Of a DNA stretch of 32,454 nt, positions 7,519 through 13,837 are shown in pieces. The notes beneath the pieces are model-generated. The model saw only the letters and a program-made list of their open reading frames with translations, had not been told where the DNA came from and made no database searches. The stretch's first letter is position 1. Each line of letters starts with the position of its first letter. A program made the translations under genes and the position numbers. The stretch is from Dactylosporangium sp. (GTDB lineage: Bacteria > Actinomycetota > Actinomycetes > Mycobacteriales > Micromonosporaceae): assembly GCA_013041765.1 (NCBI GenBank), contig JABDRL010000319.1, forward strand, positions 1 through 32,454, given 5' to 3'.

Positions 7519-8678
7519 ACCAGGGCCTTTCGCTCGGCGGCGCAGACATTGACGAGATCGGCGGGCCCGATCCCCTCCGCGGCGACGCCGAACACCGCCG
7601 CACGCCGCAGGGTGCGCCCCGCCCAGGCCCGGTGGGGTCGAACCTCGTTCATCTTGTTGTCGTAGACGCTGCGCAGCACGCCCCCGGTCGCGTCGGTCTC
7701 CACGCAGATGGCCGTGGCGTCGCAGTACTCCTCGTGGGCCACGACGGAGACGGCGTGCACGGCCGCGGTGTGGTCGGGGTGGATGACGGTCTTGCCCAGC
7801 ATCCCGTTGGCGAGGTCCCGCTGGGTCTCGCGGATCAGCCCGTCGAACGCCGGACGCCGGCTACCGCGGTGGTCGCGGCTCTCGAAGTACTCGAAGACCG
7901 GGCCGACGACGACGAAACCCGTGCCGTCGCAGCGAGTGAAGACGTTGATGATGTCGGTCAGGGCACCCGCGACGACGCCGAGGTCCCAGACGGTCAGGTC
8001 GGGGGGTCGGCGCAGACCGAACACGCCGCTGAGGTCGGTGGCCCCGACCCGCACGGCCAGCACCAGGTCCCGGTGGGCGTCGAGGACGCGCCGGATGTCC
8101 AGCAGGGCCGCGTGCCGGTCCTCGCCGTGCGCCACCGCGGGGCTCTCCAGGATGGGCATGGCGTGCAGCCGGTGGACCGAGGCCGCGGCGACCTCGCGGA
8201 TCGCCGTGAGCGACGCGAGGGACGCCTCGTCCCGCTGGAACTTCGGCAGGACGAAGCCGGAGAGGACGCCCAGGGCCGGCCCGAGGCCCTCGGCGATCCG
8301 GTAGATCTGCTCGGCGGCCCGGACCCGGACGAACAGCAGCGGTCCCTGGGCGAGGTCCCCGTCGGCGCCGAGGTCGGTCCGCACCGCGGCGAAGCGCCGC
8401 AGCTGAGCCACGAGGTGGTGCTCGGCCGCGGCGACCTCACAGTCGCGGACGGCGTCCTCCAGGCAGCAGATCATGCTCAGTACGCCCCTGGCCTGGCAGC
8501 GGGCGATGTCGGCGGCGAGGGAGGGTCGAACGGCCGGAAGGTACAGGGTCGCCCCGAGTCCCGCCGCGAGCAGATCCGCCGGATCCTCCCGGGTGAACTC
8601 CGCCGGAGGGATGTGGAACAGCTCCCTCATCGTTCCGACGTCCAGCTGCGCAAAGTGCCGCACGACAACCCCCGGCAT
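7515..8678 (-). CDS. HpcH/HpaI aldolase/citrate lyase (CitE-like) family protein
   Basis: The protein has 387 residues from ATG 8676-8678. A GTG at 8661-8663 (giving VRHFAQL) has GGGGG just upstream and is an equally likely start, since relatives often begin near xRHF. CitE/HpcH motifs are present: ALGATLYLPA-like LGATLYLPAVRP (41-52), acidic CCLEDAV (71-77), GFVLPKF, PILESP and AVRVGATDLSGVFGLRR. The family makes or breaks C-C bonds next to CoA- or keto-acids, using Mg2+ held by the acidic residues. Its place between DUF475 and the two phosphoribosyltransferases is the usual arrangement of the Ter-associated biosynthetic set. The precise substrate is unknown. It overlaps the next gene by GTGA and lies 27 bases after the DUF475 gene. 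Confidence 0.92.
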   Translation of the reverse strand: MPGVVVRHFAQLDVGTMRELFHIPPAEFTREDPADLLAAGLGATLYLPAVRPSLAADIARCQARGVLSMICCLEDAVRDCEVAAAEHHLVAQLRRFAAVRTDLGADGDLAQGPLLFVRVRAAEQIYRIAEGLGPALGVLSGFVLPKFQRDEASLASLTAIREVAAASVHRLHAMPILESPAVAHGEDRHAALLDIRRVLDAHRDLVLAVRVGATDLSGVFGLRRPPDLTVWDLGVVAGALTDIINVFTRCDGTGFVVVGPVFEYFESRDHRGSRRPAFDGLIRETQRDLANGMLGKTVIHPDHTAAVHAVSVVAHEEYCDATAICVETDATGGVLRSVYDNKMNEVRPHRAWAGRTLRRAAVFGVAAEGIGPADLVNVCAAERKALV

Positions 8679-8705
8679 CGTGACGAGTCTGATGTGGTCC
8701 TGGCG

Positions 8706-9764
8706 TCATGCGCCGATGGAATCCGGCTGCCTGTCGTGCTCATCGGCAGCCGGCCGACGGTTTCGACGATTCCTGGCGACCGAACTGGTGTAGGCCAGCG
8801 CGATGAAGGCCACCCCGATGAGGCCGGTGATCACCTCGTTGACGTGGAACCGGATGGTCGCCAGCAGCACCACCGCCAGCGAGCCGATGGCCCAGTGGGC
8901 GCCGTGTTCCAGGTAGACGTACTCGCTGAGGGTGCCCCGGTTGACCAGGAACACGGTGATGGAGCGCACGTACATCGCGCCGATGCCCAGCCCGGCTGCG
9001 ATGATGATGATGTTGGATGAGATGGCGAAGGCTCCGACGACGCCGTCGAAGCTGAACGAGGCGTCGAGGACCTCCAGGTAGAGAAAGAGAAAGAACGCCG
9101 CCTTGCCGACGACGCCCCTGGCCCCCGCGCCAGCGGCGGTCTCCCCCGCGGCGAACAGGTTGCCCAGCCCGTTGACGATCAGGTAGGTCAGCAGTCCCGC
9201 CGCACCCGAGATCAGCACGGTTTCCGGATCGTCGGCGATGGTGCCCGCGACCAGCAGCAGCGCGCCCAGCGCCAGCACCACGGAGAACTGGTCGAGCTTG
9301 CCGATTCTGGCCAGCGCCGTCTCGATGGTGTGCAGCCAGCGGATCTGCCGTTCCTCGAACACGAAGTCCAGAAAGATCATCAGGAGGAAGACGCCGCCGA
9401 AGGCCGCGATCGAGGGATGGGCTTCCTCCAGCGTGTGCTGGTACTGGTCGGGGTGCTCGACGGCCAGGCGGAATGCCTCCAGCGGGCTGAGTTCCGCGGT
9501 GACGGCGACCAGCACGAGCGGGAAGACCAGTCGCATGCCGAAGACCGCGATCAGGATGCCGATCGTCAGAAAGATCCGTTGCCAGAAGCGCGACATCCGC
9601 ACCAGGACGCTGGCGTTGATGACCGCGTTGTCGAAGGACAGGGAGACTTCGAGGATCGCGAGGATCGCCACCAGGGACAGGGCCGTCGGCCCACCGAACC
9701 AGGCCGCGGCGGCGAGGGTCGCCACCGTGACGGCGATGGATCCGAAGAATGTGCGGAAGAGCAT
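8706..9764 (-). CDS. DUF475 / TerC-clan integral membrane protein
   Basis: The protein has 352 residues from ATG 9762-9764. It is a polytopic membrane protein with roughly 8-9 hydrophobic helices. The two TerC-clan acidic motifs sit in helices: EVSLSFDNAV at 39-48 and EVLDASFSFDGVVGAF at 231-246; these intramembrane Glu/Asp residues are proposed metal-ion ligands or transport residues. DUF475 proteins resemble TerC and the manganese exporter relatives (MntX/YkoY type), so export or sensing of a divalent metal and anchoring of TerD proteins at the membrane are plausible. It follows terD after a long inverted repeat and precedes the lyase. A hydrophilic Arg-rich tail (VARNRRNRRPA) ends the protein, probably cytoplasmic. 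Confidence 0.93.
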   Translation of the reverse strand: MLFRTFFGSIAVTVATLAAAAWFGGPTALSLVAILAILEVSLSFDNAVINASVLVRMSRFWQRIFLTIGILIAVFGMRLVFPLVLVAVTAELSPLEAFRLAVEHPDQYQHTLEEAHPSIAAFGGVFLLMIFLDFVFEERQIRWLHTIETALARIGKLDQFSVVLALGALLLVAGTIADDPETVLISGAAGLLTYLIVNGLGNLFAAGETAAGAGARGVVGKAAFFLFLYLEVLDASFSFDGVVGAFAISSNIIIIAAGLGIGAMYVRSITVFLVNRGTLSEYVYLEHGAHWAIGSLAVVLLATIRFHVNEVITGLIGVAFIALAYTSSVARNRRNRRPAADEHDRQPDSIGA

Positions 9765-9790
9765 GCCAGCCTTCTGAGAACGCTACCGAC

Positions 9791-9851
9791 CCAGCATCCG
9801 AGCCGGCCGCAGAGTGGCCAGATGGCCATCCACGCCCGGCTCGGATGCTGG
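9791..9851. terminator. Nested inverted repeat between terD and the DUF475 gene
   Basis: A perfect 16-base arm (9791-9806) pairs with 9836-9851. The 29-base loop contains a second hairpin, TGGCCA-GA-TGGCCA (9815-9828). The element fills most of the 94-base gap between terD (stop at 9859) and the downstream DUF475 gene. There is no clear U-run after the stem in either direction. It may act as an intrinsic or partial terminator that makes terD transcript more abundant than the rest of the operon, as an mRNA-stabilising stem, or as a cruciform. The pairing is seen directly; the function is inferred. Confidence 0.8.
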
Positions 9852-9858
9852 CTGAGGA

Positions 9859-10434
9859 TCAGACGTTGACGCCGTAGTCCCTGGCGATACCGACCAGCCC
9901 GGAGGTGTACCCCTGGCCGATCGCCCGGAACTTCCATTCGGCGTCCTTGCGGTACAACTCCCCGAAGACCATGGCGGTCTCGGTCGAGGCGTCCTCGGAC
10001 AGGTCGTAGCGGGCCAGTTCGGCGCCGTCTGTCTGATTGACGACCCGGATGAACGCGTTGGTCACCTGGCCGAAGGACTGGTTCCGCTCCGTGGCCTCGT
10101 AGACGGAGACCAGGAAGGCGATCTTGTCGACTTCGGGAGGCAGGGACGCCAGGTTGACGGCGATCTGCTCGTCGTCGCCCTCCCCCTCGCCGGTGAGGTT
10201 GTCCCCCTGGTGCTGGACGGCGCCGTCCGGGGAGGCGAGGTTGTTGAAGAAGATGAAGTGCTTGTCCGACAGGGCCTTGCCGTTCGCGCCGCAGACGATC
10301 CCGCTGGCGTCGAGGTCGAAATCCGTGCCCGTGGTGGTTCGCACGTCCCAGCCGAGTCCGACGGTGACGGCGGTCAGACCTGGAGCCTGTTTGGTGAGGC
10401 TGACATTGCCACCCTTACTAAGGCTGATTCCCAC
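9859..10434 (-). CDS. terD: TerD, canonical calcium-binding tellurium/stress resistance protein
   Basis: The protein has 191 residues, the usual TerD length, from GTG 10432-10434, with GGAGGG about 5 bases upstream; a longer frame to 10476 would add an atypical N-terminus. Family landmarks: start [22 protein letters not shown] (24-30), FDLDAS (39-44), [12 protein letters not shown], the calcium loop [13 protein letters not shown] (77-89), [13 protein letters not shown], and [15 protein letters not shown] near the end. TerD binds Ca2+ through the aspartates of the two loops and protects against tellurite and other stress by an undefined membrane-associated mechanism. It is the first gene of the ter cluster, separated from the following DUF475 gene by a long inverted repeat. 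Confidence 0.97.
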   Translation of the reverse strand: MGISLSKGGNVSLTKQAPGLTAVTVGLGWDVRTTTGTDFDLDASGIVCGANGKALSDKHFIFFNNLASPDGAVQHQGDNLTGEGEGDDEQIAVNLASLPPEVDKIAFLVSVYEATERNQSFGQVTNAFIRVVNQTDGAELARYDLSEDASTETAMVFGELYRKDAEWKFRAIGQGYTSGLVGIARDYGVNV

Positions 10435-10468
10435 AGAGCCCTCCAACGACGCAAACACGGAATGTCGA

Positions 10469-10484
10469 TACCGCAACTACGGTA
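10469..10484. promoter_or_regulatory. TACCG-N6-CGGTA dyad upstream of terD
   Basis: Five-base inverted arms (10469-10473 and 10480-10484) separated by six bases lie 35-50 bases upstream of the terD GTG, where promoter or operator sequences would be expected. No -35/-10 pair can be assigned with confidence. It is a candidate regulator-binding site only. Confidence 0.3.
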
Positions 10485-10553
10485 AGCAACGAAACCGCCG
10501 TGTGCTGGGAAGCGCCTGTTTCGCAACCCGAACGAGCACCGCAGCGGGCCGCG

Positions 10554-11696
10554 CTACGACCGCTCGGCGTAGGCGTCGGCCTGGATGCCATAGAGGCTGG
10601 CGTACCGTCCACCAGCGGCGAGCAGGGTCCCGTGGTCGCCAGCCTCGACGATGGCTCCGCCGTCCATGACGAGGATGAGGTCCGCCCCCGCCACCGTCGA
10701 GAAGCGGTGCGAGACGATCACCGTGATGGCGCCGGTCTCCGCCGCCGCGGTGCGCGCCCAACCCACGTACCGCTGGAAGATGGCCTGCTCGCTGGGGGCG
10801 TCGAGGGAGGCTGTCGGCTCGTCCATGACGAACAGCAGCGGCTTCTGGCGCATGCACGCGCGGGCCAGAGCCAGCTTCTGCCACTGGCCCTCGGACAGGT
10901 CGACCCCGCCGAACTGCCGTCCCAGGCGGGTGTCGATCCCCCCGGGCAACCGGGCGACCAGGTCCTCGGCATCGGCGGCCCGCACGGCCGCCGCGACGGC
11001 CGCCGGGTCGGCGATCCGGTCGGGATCGCCGAGCCCGACGGCCTCGGCGACGCTGGTGCGGTAGCGGCCGAAATCCTGGAAGGCCGCGCTCATCGTGGCC
11101 CGCCAGGCGATCGTGTCCAGATCGGCGAGCCGGATGCGGGCCCTGCCCCGCTGTTCGAAGAGCAGGGGCACCGCGGCGAAGACCAGCAGGCCCAGCAGGA
11201 ACGGGCTGACACTGCCCAGCACGGCGACGGTCAGGGCGAGGCGCAGCACCAGGGCAACCGATTCCACCGCGGCCCAGGCCGAGTCGACGATGCCCCAGGT
11301 CTCCGACTGGACCACGCTGATGCGATCGAGGTAGTCCGCCCGTTCGAGATGGTCGATGGTCTCGATCTCGCCGATCTCACGCAGCGACTCCGGCTGGGTC
11401 TCGGTGACCGCGACCCGCTCGACGAGGTGGATGCGGAGCATGAAGCCGATCTCGTCGATACTCATCGTCATGGTGTAGGCCAGGGCCGCGCCCAGCGCAC
11501 CCAGCACGATCGCCGTCGTGTTGTCGCTGACCGTACCGTTGACAATCGACCGGAGGCCGAGGCCGACGATGGCGTACGAGCCGGTGGTCAGCGCCAGGCA
11601 GCCCAGCACGATCAGCATGAGCCCCGGGCCACGGCGCCAGCAGCGGCCCAGCAGGTGCCGCCACAGGACGAGGTTCGCCAGCATGGTCGCCCTCAC
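10554..11696 (-). CDS. ABC exporter half-transporter lacking Walker A (internal deletion)
   Basis: The protein has 380 residues from GTG 11694-11696 (GTGA overlap with the partner's stop); ATG 11682-11684 is an alternative. Residues 1-180 look like the N-terminal half of an ABC exporter membrane domain. Then, at about residues 181-187, the chain jumps to GRARIRLADLD and the Q-loop region MSAAFQDF (Q207). The Q-loop of the complete neighbour is at residue 447, so about 240 residues are missing: the later membrane helices, the start of the nucleotide-binding domain and the entire Walker A motif. Signature VDLSEGQ (265-271), Walker B LLFVMDEPTASLD (287-299) and the H-loop SHR (329-331) remain. 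With half the membrane domain gone it is probably non-functional or an unusual accessory subunit. Confidence 0.85.
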   Translation of the reverse strand: MRATMLANLVLWRHLLGRCWRRGPGLMLIVLGCLALTTGSYAIVGLGLRSIVNGTVSDNTTAIVLGALGAALAYTMTMSIDEIGFMLRIHLVERVAVTETQPESLREIGEIETIDHLERADYLDRISVVQSETWGIVDSAWAAVESVALVLRLALTVAVLGSVSPFLLGLLVFAAVPLLFEQRGRARIRLADLDTIAWRATMSAAFQDFGRYRTSVAEAVGLGDPDRIADPAAVAAAVRAADAEDLVARLPGGIDTRLGRQFGGVDLSEGQWQKLALARACMRQKPLLFVMDEPTASLDAPSEQAIFQRYVGWARTAAAETGAITVIVSHRFSTVAGADLILVMDGGAIVEAGDHGTLLAAGGRYASLYGIQADAYAERS

Positions 11697-13573
11697 ACCA
11701 GTTCCCCTTCCTCGATCCGGTCCTGGTAGCCCTGGTTGAACCGCTCGGCCTGGATGGCGAACAGGCTGGCGTAGTCGCCCCCGAGGGCCATCAGCTCGGC
11801 GTGGCTACCGGACTCGGCGATCCGCCCGTCGGCCAGCAGGACGATCCGGTCCGCCCGGCGCACGGTCGACAGCCGGTGGGAGATCAGCACGACGCTGACG
11901 TCCCTGGCCGCCGTGATCAGGCGGTCGAAAACCTCGAACTCGGTACGCACGTCGAGGTGGGCGGTCGGCTCGTCGAGGACGAGCAGCCGGGCGCCGGTCC
12001 GCACGGCGTACAGGGCCCGGGTGAGCACCAGCTGCTGCCACTGGCCGCCGGACAGATCGACCCCACCGGTCCGGCCGCGCGACAGCGGCGTGTCCCAGCC
12101 GTCCGGGAGCCGGTCGATCACCGTGCTGAGACCGGATTCCTTGGCCGCGGCCTCCAGCGCGGCCTGGTCATAGCCGATCCCCGCGCCGAGGGTCACGTTG
12201 TCGCGCGCCGAGAGCTGGTACTTGACGAAATCCTGGAACACCACGGACAGCTGCCGCCGCCAGGCGGCCAGCCCTCCGCTGGGCTGCGCGGGGAGGGCCA
12301 GCCCCGCCGCGGTGATGTGGCCGGCGTCCGGTTCGTACAGACCGGCCAGCAGCTTGGTCAGCGTGGACTTGCCAGCTCCGTTGCGGCCGACGATGGCCAG
12401 CAGCTCGCCGGGGCGGATGGTCAGATCGAGCTGGTCCAGCACCAGCCGGTCAGTGCCGGGGTAGCTGAAGCTCACCCGCTCGAACCGCACCAGCGGGACC
12501 GGCGCGGGCCGCGGCCGCTGGTCGGTGGAGCGCTGGTCGGTGGAACGCTGGTCGGTGGAACGCTGGTCGGCCGCCGCTGGGGTCTGGGCTGCCGCGCCGT
12601 CGCCCAGCAGCCCGCGCAGCTCCTCGAACGCCTCGATCACCGGGGTGGCACCGGCACCGGACACCGGGTCGTACATGCCGAGGACGCTGTAGACACTCCA
12701 CGCCGCCGTCAGTACCGCGGTCTCCAGCGCGATGCTGCCGCCGGTCGCCGCGACCCGCGTACCGACGATCATGAAGATCGCGCTGAGCGGCACGAACGTG
12801 ATCAACGCGTGCAGCCACTTGCCCCGGGACGCCCGGTAGTCGTCGATCCAGACCGGCGCCAGGTGGGTGTTGACGTGCCGCTGCTGGCGACCCACCAGCC
12901 AGTCGCCGAACCCGAACACCCGCAGTTCCCTGGCCTCGGCCGGCGTCGTGGCCACCTCGGCCCAGTAGGCCGCGTTCCGCTGCTCCGGCAGGCCCCGCAA
13001 CCAGATTCGGAAATGGTTGACCCACTGCCGGCCGGTCAGCACGCGCACGGCGAGGGCCGGCACGGCCAGCGCCGGGATCAGCCACCAGGAGTACTGGGCG
13101 ACGACGGCGGCCGAGGCCGCAAGGCCGACGTACCGCGTGAGGTTGAACAGCTGGCCGACCGCGCCGTCCGACGGGGTGCGCTCGACCCAGGTCAACGGGT
13201 CTGCCGAGGTTGCCTTGATCAGGTCCTGGACGCGGGGAAGCTCCAGCGCGCTGATCGTTGGCGCGGCGGCGGCCATCGTCGCGACCCGTACCCGGTGGGC
13301 GCCGTCGATCCGAGCCTTGGCCAGAAAGATCATCGGCTGCATCAGGGCTCCGCCAGCCTGGCCGACCACAATGGTCACGCCAAGGACCGCCAGGGGCACC
13401 GCGGTGCCGCGCAGCCCGCCTGGGCCGAGCCGGTCGATGGTCGCCGCGGTCGCGAGGGCTGTGGCCGCCGGCAGCACCGCGTGGACCAGAAGGATCCCGG
13501 TGAGGGCCGCGATCAGGGGGTGTCCGGCGTCCCGCAGACACCGCAGGAGCAGCAGGCGGATCCGAATGGGCAT
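11693..13573 (-). CDS. ABC transporter, fused membrane and ATPase domains (exporter type)
   Basis: The protein has 626 residues from ATG 13571-13573, preceded by GGAGG at a good distance; an upstream GTG would add 20 residues without a ribosome-binding site. An N-terminal membrane domain of about 330 residues has six hydrophobic segments. The ATPase domain has Walker A GRNGAGKST (396-404), Q-loop FQDF (446-449), signature LSGGQ (507-511), Walker B LLVLDEP (530-536), D-loop AHLD and H-loop ISHR. A repeated STDQR linker (about 339-353) connects the two. It should be an ATP-driven exporter of a lipid, peptide or drug-like compound, working as a dimer with itself or with the adjacent half-transporter. 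Substrate unknown. Confidence 0.95.
   Translation of the reverse strand: MPIRIRLLLLRCLRDAGHPLIAALTGILLVHAVLPAATALATAATIDRLGPGGLRGTAVPLAVLGVTIVVGQAGGALMQPMIFLAKARIDGAHRVRVATMAAAAPTISALELPRVQDLIKATSADPLTWVERTPSDGAVGQLFNLTRYVGLAASAAVVAQYSWWLIPALAVPALAVRVLTGRQWVNHFRIWLRGLPEQRNAAYWAEVATTPAEARELRVFGFGDWLVGRQQRHVNTHLAPVWIDDYRASRGKWLHALITFVPLSAIFMIVGTRVAATGGSIALETAVLTAAWSVYSVLGMYDPVSGAGATPVIEAFEELRGLLGDGAAAQTPAAADQRSTDQRSTDQRSTDQRPRPAPVPLVRFERVSFSYPGTDRLVLDQLDLTIRPGELLAIVGRNGAGKSTLTKLLAGLYEPDAGHITAAGLALPAQPSGGLAAWRRQLSVVFQDFVKYQLSARDNVTLGAGIGYDQAALEAAAKESGLSTVIDRLPDGWDTPLSRGRTGGVDLSGGQWQQLVLTRALYAVRTGARLLVLDEPTAHLDVRTEFEVFDRLITAARDVSVVLISHRLSTVRRADRIVLLADGRIAESGSHAELMALGGDYASLFAIQAERFNQGYQDRIEEGELV
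12516..12570. repeat. 15-bp tandem repeat, about 3.7 copies, in ABC linker
   Basis: The unit CGCTGGTCGGTGGAA repeats from 12516 with one base change in the first copy and a partial last copy. It encodes repeated STDQR pentapeptides on the minus strand, between the membrane and ATPase domains of the ABC exporter. Confidence 0.95.
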
Positions 13574-13710
13574 GGTGCCTCCGACAGCGGCAGCGGGCGG
13601 CCTCACCCTGCGCCCGGGTCCGGCGATCGGCAACTCCTTTTCGCTCCGACCTCCCCCGCCGACACCGATTTCCAGAATGGACGCCCTTTGTACACAGCAG
13701 ACCCTTGTGC

Positions 13711-13720
13711 GAGTCGACTC
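13711..13720. promoter_or_regulatory. 10-bp palindrome in the ABC/GH3 divergent gap
   Basis: GAGTCGACTC is a perfect palindrome about midway in the 264-base region between the divergent ABC transporter gene and the GH3 gene, where both promoters should lie. A glycosidase is often controlled by a local repressor, so an operator is possible, but no regulator is encoded beside it. Only the symmetry is seen. Confidence 0.25.
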
Positions 13721-13837
13721 GGTCCCTTAATTTGACGAGGCAACAAATCGATGACAGTCACCGTCGATCGCCGGGCAGCTCCGATTCGACTGACAGCGCT
13801 CACCACGCCCGCAGGTCATCCGCCGCGGAGGTATACC

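Noticed and set aside
5974-7665. 563-codon plus-strand open frame
   Set aside because: It overlaps the phosphoribosyltransferase genes on the other strand and lacks any family similarity.
11801-13735. 644-codon plus-strand open frame
   Set aside because: It is the shadow of the ABC exporter on the other strand, without recognisable motifs or ribosome-binding site.
13751-13837. Upstream ATG start for the GH3 gene
   Set aside because: The GTG at 13838 has a near-perfect GGAGGT and gives a standard signal peptide; the extra 29 residues would precede it without support.
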